Shown: positions 1 through 9,809 of the stretch, piece after piece
Layout of the letters: each line of letters starts with the position of its first letter
Numbering within the stretch: the stretch's first letter is position 1
Assembly: GCA_031271785.1 (NCBI GenBank)
Contig: JAISUZ010000078.1
Coordinates: 1-36,115 of the forward strand
DNA length: 36,115 nt
Reading direction: 5' to 3'
Source: Fibrobacter sp.
GTDB lineage: Bacteria; Fibrobacterota; Fibrobacteria; Fibrobacterales; Fibrobacteraceae
The notes under the pieces: generated by a model
Databases searched by the model: none
Told to the model about the DNA's origin: nothing
The model's input: only the letters and a program-made list of their open reading frames with translations
Position numbers and translations under genes: made by a program

Positions 1-2234
1 GAACTGCTGCTTATACTTGAGCAGGGAATTTCCGTGTACCAGTAACCGATATTATCGGGCGCAAAACTGTAAATCCACAACCAGTCGCTTCCGCAGCCTT
101 CGCCTCGGTCGGAATTACATTGGTAACACTTATTATTCACTTCAAAGCAAGCGGTGAGCGGGTTCGCCGGAATACCCGGTAATGGATGCTTGGGGCAAAT
201 TCCGGAGCCGGTATTCGAACTGGAACTGATCGCCGAAGAAGAACTTACCATACTGCTTGAAGATACCGGAACAGAGGAGGAACTGGAACCGCCGCCGGCA
301 TCGCAACGATTGACCCAGGGGGGAATATCGCCGCCCCACAAAAGAGTACCGTCGCCATCGTATAAAGGCATGCGTTTATTATATTGCCGGCGATAATTTA
401 CATGTTGGAAAGAAGACCAGTCATCAAACTTGTCCAAGGTCATGTTCCCGCCGTAAACAAATCCTGCCTTGTTATCAAAGAAAGAATAGCCGCCGGGAAT
501 GGTAACGGAACCTTCATAACGGTAACGAAGGCGAAAAAAGTTCGAACCGCAATCCGTATATTCGGGAGTAAAACCGGTATTGGTGTACCAGTAATTGGGT
601 TGCTTTAGATTGATATGCACGGATTCACCATGATGACCGTAATAGTCATAGTAAAAGTTATTCAGGATTACCGTTTCATCACTGAAATTCACTATTCCAG
701 TCGCTATATCAAGCTGAAACGGGCGGAACCATGTTTCATCACCCATTAAGACCGCAAGTTTCTTGCCCGCAGCATTGACGTTCTCTTCACCATGCAATAT
801 ACGGACTTCTCGGCGCACTTCGGTAAAAGCGCCTTTGGAATCCGTGGCACGCAGAGTATAGTAGTAAGTGCCGGGGTCCCTCACTCCACGCTGCCGCACA
901 ATGCTGTTCACAGAACGAACATACTCATTACCTGCGGCATTTCGATGAGGCCAGTCGGATTCAGGCAGATAATCCGCGGTCGTGCCTACTTCAAAAAAGT
1001 TCGAATGTTCTATCAGAGAAAGCGTGACGGCATCGCCATCGGCATCTGTTACTTCAGGGAAGGAGACGTAGTCTTCACCTTCAAAAATAAAATCATAAGT
1101 GTTGGCGCCGAAAGAAATAACCGGAGGGGTATTGAAGTTCGAGGCCGTACAAAATTTGCCAAGGGTCCCGGCATCATTGGTGCGAACTATATCCGGATTA
1201 TAAGTAGTGGACATTGTTACATCCATTTTAGTACAACCGGAATTAGCCCAAACAGGTATCGAATCACCGGAAAGCAAATTTCCGTTCTGGTCAAAAATGT
1301 TCAGGTAGGGGTTAAAATATTCATTGCGCTGCCAGGCGCGATACCAGTAAACGTCATTATTCATTTGATTTACATAAGTAAAATCATGAGAATAGCTGTA
1401 ATCCAGCCAGGTATCCACCCCGGACTTTTCCGGGATCGGGGAATAGTTATAAGGGTCAGAAGGGGCTGCCCAATTCTCAACCTCATTGTACCCGATTTTG
1501 AACTGACCGCTCGTAGCTCCGGGAGCAAGGCTCATCGTAGAGGTAAAATGGTGTCTCAGAATAAAATTATTGTTGCCGCAGGTAAGAACTTCTATACAGG
1601 TGTTACCGGGAGTTACCCACGGACTGATAACCGCTTGACGTTTCGGATCTTTTTTAAAATAATAATCCATATAAGGGCGGTCAAACGAAAGCGTGGTGGC
1701 GGCATTATTACGAATGCGGGTATAAAGTTCCATTTGCCGGTCATAACTCGCGGCGTAATCTTGGAATAACGGCGCAAGTCCTATAGCCGGAATCTGTGTC
1801 ACAAAACTGTAATTACCTTCCTTACAATCGGTTGTGTTCTCAAGGCAGACACGAACCTTGCCCGAATAGGTGCCGATATTCGAGGAAGGAATGACTCCGG
1901 ACAATTCCAAATAATAACGTTGATTGTTGACCCAGTGATCGTAAGCGTTTCCGCCCGGATCAGGATTATATTCCTGACGGTAATGAGGGTAAAGCCAGTC
2001 TGCAAAAAAACCGTTACCCGAAGAAATATTCTCAATCGTATAGGGGCCGTGACCATGACCATCGCCGCGGGGAGTATTTATTGTTACCGGATCTCCTTCA
2101 AGAATTTCTACAGAGACAAAAGCACGTTCTCCCGCATAAACATAAGGGCGCGTACGAACACGAATCTCAAAACTCCATACGGAAGCGCAGAAAACTAAAA
2201 AACAAAAACAAAATAAGTGTTTATTGAAAATCAT
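1..2234 (-). CDS. Secreted multidomain surface protein with two CBM3-like modules (3' end beyond window)
   Basis: The minus-strand frame opens with ATG at 2234 and stays open to the window edge (744 codons), so the C-terminus is missing. It starts 11 nt after the stop of the giant YD-repeat gene, with TGAGGT as ribosome-binding site. A signal peptide (about residues 1-20) is followed by a first beta-rich module (about 165-335), a cadherin/Ig-like domain (about 368-476, with DADGDAV and ATDSKGAF motifs), a second copy of the first module (about 500-640), a Ser-rich linker (about 645-672) and a Cys-rich segment ending at another Ser run. The repeated module has an N-terminal stretch ending in a YY(F) strand, a NNF.LR.. 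strand, and a DDW...YDGDGTLLWG block that resembles family 3 cellulose-binding modules. This assignment is my inference. The likely role is carbohydrate adhesion at the cell surface. Cellulase activity is not suggested by anything seen. Confidence 0.75.
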   Translation of the reverse strand, partial: MIFNKHLFCFCFLVFCASVWSFEIRVRTRPYVYAGERAFVSVEILEGDPVTINTPRGDGHGHGPYTIENISSGNGFFADWLYPHYRQEYNPDPGGNAYDHWVNNQRYYLELSGVIPSSNIGTYSGKVRVCLENTTDCKEGNYSFVTQIPAIGLAPLFQDYAASYDRQMELYTRIRNNAATTLSFDRPYMDYYFKKDPKRQAVISPWVTPGNTCIEVLTCGNNNFILRHHFTSTMSLAPGATSGQFKIGYNEVENWAAPSDPYNYSPIPEKSGVDTWLDYSYSHDFTYVNQMNNDVYWYRAWQRNEYFNPYLNIFDQNGNLLSGDSIPVWANSGCTKMDVTMSTTYNPDIVRTNDAGTLGKFCTASNFNTPPVISFGANTYDFIFEGEDYVSFPEVTDADGDAVTLSLIEHSNFFEVGTTADYLPESDWPHRNAAGNEYVRSVNSIVRQRGVRDPGTYYYTLRATDSKGAFTEVRREVRILHGEENVNAAGKKLAVLMGDETWFRPFQLDIATGIVNFSDETVILNNFYYDYYGHHGESVHINLKQPNYWYTNTGFTPEYTDCGSNFFRLRYRYEGSVTIPGGYSFFDNKAGFVYGGNMTLDKFDDWSSFQHVNYRRQYNKRMPLYDGDGTLLWGGDIPPWVNRCDAGGGSSSSSVPVSSSSMVSSSSAISSSSNTGSGICPKHPLPGIPANPLTACFEVNNKCYQCNSDRGEGCGSDWLWIYSFAPDNIGYWYTEIPCSSISSS

Positions 2235-2245
2235 TATTCAGTACC

Positions 2246-5200
2246 TCAAAACGTAGTGGGGAAGAACATGTTATCATTCATAAACTCACGGCTCTGAGTG
2301 CTGTAACTTACGCCATCATCATCGCGAATTTGTGCTAATTGCCCGAGAGGATTATAATCAAAATAAGCAGAACGATTATCTTCACTCACAATTTGTACTA
2401 ACTGCCCATAAACGTCATAGATAAATGTTTTGGCTTCGGCTTTTTCGGGGTAAATACGCAAGTAGTTTAAAGCATCGCCGGTTTTCAGTGTAAGGGCAAA
2501 AGATGGAGCCATCAGAAGTTCCTGCCTTGTCTCCCACTTGCCGTTTTGCTTAATACGGTATTCGGCAATCAACGGTTCGCTTGTTATTACGGAGCAATGG
2601 ATGGAAGCAGATTTCAATGAGTTTTGCTCAATTTGGTAAATTCCGGAAACGGTACAGTTTTGAGAAGAAACAGTATCAATATAAGGAGTTAATAAGGCAA
2701 CCTCGCCAAGGCGCGCCGGGTAAAATAAGCCGGTTGTAAACATACCGTCCGGCGAATAAACGGAACTCAGATATCGCTGAAATACGTCTTGCTTTTCTCC
2801 GATATTCATGTGAGCATCAATGGAGCCATAATGCAGTCCGTTATATTTTTCCAGTGACGGTTGATTCGATATGTTCTGATATTTTGATAACTCGGTCATG
2901 GTATAAGTAAACGGGTCGTTTTTGGTCGTATAGGTACCGTAAGGGATCGGAATTTTCCGGTTTCGGATCTTCTCAAAATTTACTCCTGAGGTCAAATTTC
3001 TAAAAAGTTCCAAATCCAAAAATCCGTACGGAGAAACACTGGCGCTCCGCAAGCTATCTTGCGTTTTCTGCAAGAGGCTTTTCCATTCTTTCGAAGCATC
3101 CACCACGCCGGAATACAGCAGAGTTAAATAGCTTTGGGTAAACATGTTTTTACGGAACATCTCATTTGCAATTTCCGCATTGCCGCCCTCAAAACCATAG
3201 GACGGAAACACCTGTGTTAATTTTCTGGACTCGCGGTTACCTTGCAATGGCGTTTTAGCGAGAGTAACCGTAGGTAGCCCCGTTAACGGATCGTAGGCAT
3301 GATTTTCAATGGACGATTTCATTTGCAGTTCCGGTTTTTCGGTGCTCCCCTGGTTATCAAAGCCGGTCCAGGTTTCGGAACCGGTTTGGAACACCGGATA
3401 ACGGATATGACTCAATGATTTCACAATCGAGTCCCTTTCAAACAGGGCGATATAAGCCTCTTTACACCGTTTTTCTTTATTATCCTTACAGTTCAAAATG
3501 CGTTTATAGTCCCATTTTTCCACCTGTTTACCCAATTTTTTGCGAACCGCTTCGGAAGAAACGCCGGTGGCGATATCTTCCAAAACATCCGGCGCCATGG
3601 TTGAAAATTTACTGCGGTCTATTTTAACCGGAATCGCATTCGAATTATTTCCCCGGTAAAATGCCATTTCATAATTCAAACCCAGGAAACCCGTTAAATC
3701 GTGATAAACAACTTCGCTTTCTTCATCAACTTTATCAGTCATTGCCGGAATTGTTTTTATTTCAATGTCTGCGATTCTATATTTTATTTCATCAAGTTTA
3801 ACGTTTGTTGACGAGTAAGCCACCTTTTTATACAATACCGGATAATGATCTTCCTTTTGAGAACGGAACCATACTTTTCCTAGCTCTGCCTTTATTAAAT
3901 CACCCAATTCTCCCCAAATTAAAGATACCGTCATTTCGTTAAAATTCGTTAACGGATCCTCAATGTCCAGATCAAGAGTATGAGTTTTACTTGATTCGTC
4001 TCCCATAAGAATTACGCGAATTTTTTTAGCGTCACGAATCTTTGCATTATAAAACCAGGTTTCATTATCTTTTTCTTCATGAATTAAACGTTTCCTGGAC
4101 TCTCCAATGGGTATATCTTGTTCATTGAGCAGAGCGATATTCACAATGCGGCCGCGATTTCCATCTTCAAAAAAGCCGGAGGCAAGTTTAAACAGGCGGA
4201 GATTCAATTTAAAGAAAGGCGTTAAATCGTTTGCTGTTAAATCATCGATAAATTCGGCGGGAACACCCGATTCCGGAGTAATATATTTGAATGTTGTATG
4301 ACCATTCAAGGTAACGCTATCTGAATTTACATTGCGAACCGTTATTGTGGGGTAGGTGACGCGAGAACCCGGAACAAAGAAAGCATCATTATCGTTAAAG
4401 CCCACAATGCGCGATTTCGGCTTCAAAGTCAAAGAAGGTAAAGCAAATGAATTTTTACTGGCATAAAAACGGCTCCCCAGTACGGTATTAAACGCTGAAT
4501 CGGGAAGTTGCGCTATTTCTCCGAGAGCATAGTCATACATGGTTTGCTGTTTGGTATCGATATCATGGCGCGTTAATCTCGAAACACGGATATCACCGCC
4601 TTTAATTTCATTAAATTCCTGTTTGGTCCACATAAAGCCATTTCGAGTACCGCCTTGGTTCCAGCTTTGATCGGCATTTATTTTATCGGCGGCTTTTTGT
4701 AAACCGCGTTCAACTTCTACCCAGCCTTTATCAAGGATAATGATTCCTTTTGTTCGCCCGGCGTTGTATTTAATATCCTCCATAACGCGGCCATCCCCAA
4801 AGAGAGCGACACTGCGTGTCCGGGAGCATCGCCCGACTCCAAAAAGACCGCATTTCACCTTTGTTTTTATATTGGATTTCAGGTTATAGTAAAGAATAGA
4901 ATCCTTAGACAAATTCCCAAGATTTTCCAAATACTCAAAACCGGTAAGGGTGGTATTTGTCGGCCGATTCTTATCCCAGAAAGCCACGCGAGGTCCAAGG
5001 CAATCTTCTCTCCAGTATAATTGGCCGATTTCTAGACACAATTTATTATCATTGTCGGAGGAAATACCGAACTCACTCCGGTATTTCGAACACTTTTCAA
5101 AATCATCAAATTCCACAAACCTTTTTTCATCGGAATAATCTTCACCGTTTTGAAAACGATCCCGTTCATATTCCACTTCCAATATACCGCCGGCCGGGTC

Positions 5201-8200
5201 CGTGACTTTATTTAAACTCCAAGCGGTCGCGCCGTAATCGGCAAACGGTTGAGAAACTTTTCTATTCTCGCCCACTGCCCATTCATTCCAAAAACCGTAT
5301 TCATCAATAGCGTCGGAGGTACTGACGATACTAACATCTATATCACTCAAACCTTCGTAATAACTGTCGGCAAAATTATCAACGGCATCCGGATCATTAT
5401 TTTCTTCGCCTCCGGTGAAACCCTGCGACATTTCAATATACATATCCTTGGAACTCATACGGAACGCAGTTGCCGACGGAGATAAATAATCAAATCTAAA
5501 CGGCGGAAGGCTTGCACACTCTCCATGGCGGCAACCTTTTTCCGTAATTGATTTTAAGGTCAGTTTGCCGTACAAATATTTATTTTCCTGACCTTGGCAT
5601 ACTGTCAAGGGTGCTTTATCCGGAGATCCGGTTATATCCGTAAGTTCTTCCGGATATAACCCCCGGCAATAAGAATTTAAGGTCTTGGGCTGTAAAGAAT
5701 AATCGTAATCAAAGTCAAATTCCTGATAAGCTTTGGGGCTTTGAGCGTCGGCAAGTTCTTTTTTGGAATAAAAGGAAATCTTTTCCAAATAACGCATTTG
5801 ATTTTCCGCAACATCCTCTGTAACATTCGTAATACCGGTTTGCCAAATTAAATCACCCCAGTTCATCATCAAATGCTGAGGAAGAGTTCCGTATTCTCCG
5901 ATAAGCAATGTAACAGGAGCTGGAGGCGTATTCAAATCGTCATCTTCTGCACGGGCATAATATCCGAAGGGTATGCTTTGATCATCGGCAAGTGTAACGT
6001 AAATTTTGTAAAGCCCTAACCGAGATTCTTCGCCGGAAGTTTTTTCAAACAAAACTCCGTTGCGTTTTTGAATTTTTAAATGAAGTGCTTGGGCTGTTTT
6101 ACCGGAAGTAGTGGTTTTTGTGAGTCCACTAAGTTCATAGATCAACGAATCATGCAACCCTTCGTAGTTGACAGTCATATAATCCAAATCAATATGGTCA
6201 AAACCGGCAACACTCAAAGTTGTATTTTCCAGAGACTCTAAAAGTTGAGGCGGAAGTTCGCTATTCAGGTAAAGATAACGAGGTACTAAGTTTGTTTTTT
6301 GCTTCCGGAAGGGGACAGAATGATTATTTAGTCGAACAAAATCTCTTTCCCAATTCTCTGTCGTAACATCAAACTGAATTGATGTCATCACGAAAATGGG
6401 AGGAAGTCCATTTTCATCGGAAAGTTCCCAACCTTTTCCGTCCACTCGCTCATTTGTTTCCGGATCATTAAGTTCAAAATCCGCTTTATGGGTCGCTGTT
6501 TCAATGGATTTCAGATAAACATATTCTTTTACCCCTAACGAAGCATTGTACATGCGGCCATCGCAATTTTCCGGAGTTAAACCATTCCTGGGCTGGCGGA
6601 AATTAGGGTGATTTTGCATACCTGAATTAGGGCGGGCAAAAGGAGTGCGCCAACGGTAAAGAGCAGGGGGGGTATAATTAAATTTGACTTGATAGCCTGC
6701 GTTTTTATTAATATCCTCACTCAGCTCCACAAAATCCGGACCTCTTATTTCCGAAATCAACCATTGGGTTGCATGCGGATTCATATTAATCTGATAAGAG
6801 AAAAACAAATCATCTTCTCTCTCCTTGTTAGGGTCGCATTTTTCCGTTAATGTCCCTTTTGCAAAAAATATGTCATAAACATTCTTCATTTGCTGATAAA
6901 AAGAAACATTTGACAAACCCCATTTTCCCCAATCCACAATCCCATCCACTAAGTTGCCCCAGAAACCATCGTCTTCATTGCCTTTTTGATCGACAAATAC
7001 GGGCGCTCCCTTTTCTTTATTGGTGGAATAATCGATATTTAAATAAGAATGAATGGGTTGTTTAAAAAAGTACTGCGTGCCGTCGGAAGATGTCACCTTA
7101 AAACCTTCCAGTTTCCCGATTGGGCTATTGTCCTTAAACAGCGGTTCTACTTTCTTTGAACCGTAAAGGGCATATTCATATTCATTGAGAGTCCGTTTCA
7201 GTAATTTTTCGGATACTTTCTTTTTCGCTACACCGATTCCGCTGCCCTTGGCATCGCTTTCATAGTAACCGTTTCCTTCTCCCATAAACATAAAATTCAT
7301 CCGGCTGCGAACCGTATCCGGAACGTCTTTATCAATCCGGGTAATCAAGCGGTTTCCTTCATTCAGGAAACGTGTTTTATAAAGAGCGTAAGGTGAACAG
7401 GAATCATTAGTGATGCAGTATTTATAAGAGGGATACTCGGAATTCTTATTTCGTAATTTAGGCACTAAATTTTCCAATACAAAATCATATTCAAATTCAT
7501 TTTCATATTGATTTTTTTCGGCATCGGCGTCCAATAAATAGCTGTATTCTGCGACCGTTTTATTTTTACTCGTATGTTTATCGGAGATATTTTTATAAAT
7601 CTGATGCGCTTCGGCGGTAAATGGCCTGAATGTACCGGATACGCCTTCGGACATTACGGAATATACATCGTAAGCCGGGTATAAATCTTCATTGCCGAGA
7701 GACTCCATGCTTCGCCCCATCATGCTCCATGTCCAGGGTATATCGGAAGATGATCCCGAATTTCCGGCATCGGCACGAGGCATTCCGTCAATATTGTTTT
7801 CACCGTCGGCAATCACAGCGGGCCCGGCCTGATAAAGATATCCGTAAAGATATTCCGAAGTCGCCTGCCGTAACCAGTATTCATAAAGAGACTGGCTGAA
7901 TCCGAATGAAAATACTCCAACATAAGTAGGGATAATGATTGCGAAACCTGTCGTTGATGTTTTATCTGTCCCCTTTCCGGAACTATTGGAAATCGATAAC
8001 GGATTTCCTCCGACACTTACCGCTACACCCGTATTCCCTCCTTTAGAGTGCATACCAATGCTTGCTACGGAAAAACCGGCTGGTCCCCCTTTCGTTTCTA
8101 CACTCCCTCTTACGGAAAAACCGACGCTCGTTGCAACGTCTTCTCCCGGTGTATATTGCACACCCGCAGAAACCGCTACGATTACACCGGCGCTTACCCC

Positions 8201-8803
8201 TAAACCAACAGTAGGTTTCCCTGTTTTTGTAGAAATCATTAAACTGGCATTCACACCAATCGCATTATTTCCGATTCCGACGGTAACGCCGACTCCGGCT
8301 TCGGAATCAACGGTAAAACCAACCCCGGCGATTCCGGTCAGTTTAGGGCCGACAGTTGCGCTAAAACCGGTTCCGCCGTGACTTGTGGTTGTAGTACCCA
8401 CACTAAAAACACCAATACTCCACCCCGTATTTACACTCCAGGAAGACATGGAACTGTACTGGTAAATAAAACCCAAAGTTCCGCCGTGGAATTGATCATC
8501 GGGAACACCGCGGACGTCACGGTTAATAACACCCGGATTCAAAATCCAGCCGAGCCCTACCCAGGTCGCTTCTTGCTGAGGGGAAATACCGGCTTGATAA
8601 GAAATACTTAGCGGATAATTTCCATAAGGGCCCGGAACTTCGCCGAGAGGGAGGGAGTAAGCGAAATCCCCCGTTTGCATATTTACCATATCGGGCATTT
8701 CCACCGGATTGAATTGCATATAGTCCGGCTGAACGGGGCCGCCTTGAAGGGCAAGCGCCAGGGAAACTTTCAAAAAAAGCGGGATTAAAATTTTCTTCAT
8801 CAC
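2246..8803 (-). CDS. Giant secreted YD/RHS-like repeat protein (about 2185 aa)
   Basis: A signal peptide (MMKKILIPLFLKVSLALAL) leads into a domain typical of the start of large YD-repeat/RHS wall proteins: a TGDFAYSLPL strand, then LSISYQAGI, then WVGLGWILNPGVINRDVRG (about residues 40-110). Residues about 140-300 are strongly Gly/Val/Ser-rich and lack charged runs. The long middle is beta-rich, with repeated W-L-x-x-I and F-x-Y patterns. The protein ends with one clear YD repeat pair (FIYDVYGQL...YFDYNPLGQL) about 50 residues from the stop. No RHS core motif or toxin-like tail follows, which argues against a polymorphic toxin. The size and architecture match long YD-repeat proteins of Bacteroidota and relatives. 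The first codon is GTG at 8803, with an ATG directly after it at 8800; AAGGA lies 11 nt before the GTG. It is the fourth gene of a five-gene operon. Confidence 0.85.
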   Translation of the reverse strand: MMKKILIPLFLKVSLALALQGGPVQPDYMQFNPVEMPDMVNMQTGDFAYSLPLGEVPGPYGNYPLSISYQAGISPQQEATWVGLGWILNPGVINRDVRGVPDDQFHGGTLGFIYQYSSMSSWSVNTGWSIGVFSVGTTTTSHGGTGFSATVGPKLTGIAGVGFTVDSEAGVGVTVGIGNNAIGVNASLMISTKTGKPTVGLGVSAGVIVAVSAGVQYTPGEDVATSVGFSVRGSVETKGGPAGFSVASIGMHSKGGNTGVAVSVGGNPLSISNSSGKGTDKTSTTGFAIIIPTYVGVFSFGFSQSLYEYWLRQATSEYLYGYLYQAGPAVIADGENNIDGMPRADAGNSGSSSDIPWTWSMMGRSMESLGNEDLYPAYDVYSVMSEGVSGTFRPFTAEAHQIYKNISDKHTSKNKTVAEYSYLLDADAEKNQYENEFEYDFVLENLVPKLRNKNSEYPSYKYCITNDSCSPYALYKTRFLNEGNRLITRIDKDVPDTVRSRMNFMFMGEGNGYYESDAKGSGIGVAKKKVSEKLLKRTLNEYEYALYGSKKVEPLFKDNSPIGKLEGFKVTSSDGTQYFFKQPIHSYLNIDYSTNKEKGAPVFVDQKGNEDDGFWGNLVDGIVDWGKWGLSNVSFYQQMKNVYDIFFAKGTLTEKCDPNKEREDDLFFSYQINMNPHATQWLISEIRGPDFVELSEDINKNAGYQVKFNYTPPALYRWRTPFARPNSGMQNHPNFRQPRNGLTPENCDGRMYNASLGVKEYVYLKSIETATHKADFELNDPETNERVDGKGWELSDENGLPPIFVMTSIQFDVTTENWERDFVRLNNHSVPFRKQKTNLVPRYLYLNSELPPQLLESLENTTLSVAGFDHIDLDYMTVNYEGLHDSLIYELSGLTKTTTSGKTAQALHLKIQKRNGVLFEKTSGEESRLGLYKIYVTLADDQSIPFGYYARAEDDDLNTPPAPVTLLIGEYGTLPQHLMMNWGDLIWQTGITNVTEDVAENQMRYLEKISFYSKKELADAQSPKAYQEFDFDYDYSLQPKTLNSYCRGLYPEELTDITGSPDKAPLTVCQGQENKYLYGKLTLKSITEKGCRHGECASLPPFRFDYLSPSATAFRMSSKDMYIEMSQGFTGGEENNDPDAVDNFADSYYEGLSDIDVSIVSTSDAIDEYGFWNEWAVGENRKVSQPFADYGATAWSLNKVTDPAGGILEVEYERDRFQNGEDYSDEKRFVEFDDFEKCSKYRSEFGISSDNDNKLCLEIGQLYWREDCLGPRVAFWDKNRPTNTTLTGFEYLENLGNLSKDSILYYNLKSNIKTKVKCGLFGVGRCSRTRSVALFGDGRVMEDIKYNAGRTKGIIILDKGWVEVERGLQKAADKINADQSWNQGGTRNGFMWTKQEFNEIKGGDIRVSRLTRHDIDTKQQTMYDYALGEIAQLPDSAFNTVLGSRFYASKNSFALPSLTLKPKSRIVGFNDNDAFFVPGSRVTYPTITVRNVNSDSVTLNGHTTFKYITPESGVPAEFIDDLTANDLTPFFKLNLRLFKLASGFFEDGNRGRIVNIALLNEQDIPIGESRKRLIHEEKDNETWFYNAKIRDAKKIRVILMGDESSKTHTLDLDIEDPLTNFNEMTVSLIWGELGDLIKAELGKVWFRSQKEDHYPVLYKKVAYSSTNVKLDEIKYRIADIEIKTIPAMTDKVDEESEVVYHDLTGFLGLNYEMAFYRGNNSNAIPVKIDRSKFSTMAPDVLEDIATGVSSEAVRKKLGKQVEKWDYKRILNCKDNKEKRCKEAYIALFERDSIVKSLSHIRYPVFQTGSETWTGFDNQGSTEKPELQMKSSIENHAYDPLTGLPTVTLAKTPLQGNRESRKLTQVFPSYGFEGGNAEIANEMFRKNMFTQSYLTLLYSGVVDASKEWKSLLQKTQDSLRSASVSPYGFLDLELFRNLTSGVNFEKIRNRKIPIPYGTYTTKNDPFTYTMTELSKYQNISNQPSLEKYNGLHYGSIDAHMNIGEKQDVFQRYLSSVYSPDGMFTTGLFYPARLGEVALLTPYIDTVSSQNCTVSGIYQIEQNSLKSASIHCSVITSEPLIAEYRIKQNGKWETRQELLMAPSFALTLKTGDALNYLRIYPEKAEAKTFIYDVYGQLVQIVSEDNRSAYFDYNPLGQLAQIRDDDGVSYSTQSREFMNDNMFFPTTF

Positions 8804-8810
8804 TTGAGTA

Positions 8811-9263
8811 TTATTCCTTAAAACGAAGATGCGAACATTTTTTTAGTTTGAACGAAATCGAACCGTATTTGCCGAAATTCGAGAGCGTAAACACGGAAGG
8901 CTTTGAAACCGGTTTTGAAAAAGCAAATACATAAGAATCATTTCTTCCCGTATCAAAAGCAGGGGATTTTCGGTAGAGCAACGCCGGCAGGGTATCGCCG
9001 GAGGAAATTAAAAAAGACTTTCCCGGAAATTCGCTTGAATTAAATTCTCCCCAAAACAGCACTCGAAATCCGGAATCCGGAGATACTCCCCACTTTGCTT
9101 TTTCATAATCACGTGAAAGAGGCAATACCGAAAATTGAGTTCCGGAAAGCGAAATATCGGTGCGGCAAGCAGTTTCATAGTGCGCCGAAAAAGCTTCGCT
9201 TGAATGAAACTCCGAACACCCTGTAAAAAACAGAAAACAAAGGCTCCCAAAAAGAAATTTCAT
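8811..9263 (-). CDS. Small outer-membrane lipoprotein, unknown function
   Basis: About 150 residues with a lipoprotein signal peptide: KFLFGSLCFLFFTGC places the lipidated Cys at residue 16. The mature part is beta-rich with no family I recognise. Motifs include KWGVSPDSGFRVLFWGEF near the middle and a C-terminal SISFKLKKCSHLRF strand containing a second late Cys. It lies 12 nt after the second OmpH-like gene and 7-10 nt before the giant YD gene, so it is almost certainly co-transcribed. Given its position it may anchor or assist assembly of the giant protein, but this is inference. I chose the ATG at 9263; an in-frame TTG lies immediately before it at 9266. Confidence 0.75.
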   Translation of the reverse strand: MKFLFGSLCFLFFTGCSEFHSSEAFSAHYETACRTDISLSGTQFSVLPLSRDYEKAKWGVSPDSGFRVLFWGEFNSSEFPGKSFLISSGDTLPALLYRKSPAFDTGRNDSYVFAFSKPVSKPSVFTLSNFGKYGSISFKLKKCSHLRFKE

Positions 9264-9275
9264 CAAAAAATCTCG

Positions 9276-9809
9276 TTAAAAGCGTTCATTCAAGAAAAGA
9301 ATGAACTCATCCGTTACATCGGAAGTACTTCCTTCTCCGTAAACGATACTGCCGTTACCGGAGGCAAAAATTAAATCCAAACCCTGTTTTTTGGCAAAGT
9401 CGGGCATCGTAAAGTTGATTTTATCATAAATCAACTGAAGTTTTTCATTTTGAAGATTCACCATCCGTCCGGACTGTGCTTGCTCAAAACGCCCCATTTC
9501 TTCAATTCTTTTTATCTGTTCTTCTTTCAGTTCTTTTTTTCGTGAAAGGCTCGCGGATTCATATTCCGCCTCCATCCGAAGTTCAAATGCCGTAAGCGAA
9601 TCTTGGATTTGCTGTAAACTTTTCCGCCAGCGCGCATCTTCTTCCCGGATTTCAATCATCACTTTTTGCGACTCGGAGAAGGCGGCAAGCAGTTTTTCCG
9701 TATTCACGAATCCATAATGAACTCTATTTTTTTCGGAAATGTAAAACCACGATAATCCGAATAAAGAGAGAACCAAAGAAAGAATTGCAATAATTGTCCA
9801 CTTATTCAT
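9276..9809 (-). CDS. OmpH/Skp-family periplasmic protein, second of a tandem pair
   Basis: 177 residues with an N-terminal membrane or signal segment (residues about 5-25). A YGFVNTEKLLAAF strand typical of the Skp/OmpH N-terminus follows, then a long charged coiled coil (about 50-130, with the KKELKEEQIKRIEEM stretch) and a C-terminal strand containing LIFASGNGSIVYGEGS and then DVTDEFILFL. Skp/OmpH proteins are trimeric periplasmic holdases for unfolded outer-membrane proteins. The gene overlaps the upstream paralogue by 8 nt, indicating translational coupling. The start is an ATG at 9809. The pairing with secreted-protein genes suggests a dedicated rather than a general chaperone, which is inference. 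Confidence 0.8.
   Translation of the reverse strand: MNKWTIIAILSLVLSLFGLSWFYISEKNRVHYGFVNTEKLLAAFSESQKVMIEIREEDARWRKSLQQIQDSLTAFELRMEAEYESASLSRKKELKEEQIKRIEEMGRFEQAQSGRMVNLQNEKLQLIYDKINFTMPDFAKKQGLDLIFASGNGSIVYGEGSTSDVTDEFILFLNERF

Noticed and set aside
792-1769. 325-codon plus-strand open frame near the left edge
   Set aside because: It is opposite the minus-strand surface-protein frame, which has a signal peptide, domains and Ser linkers. The plus frame has no recognisable domain or ribosome-binding site.
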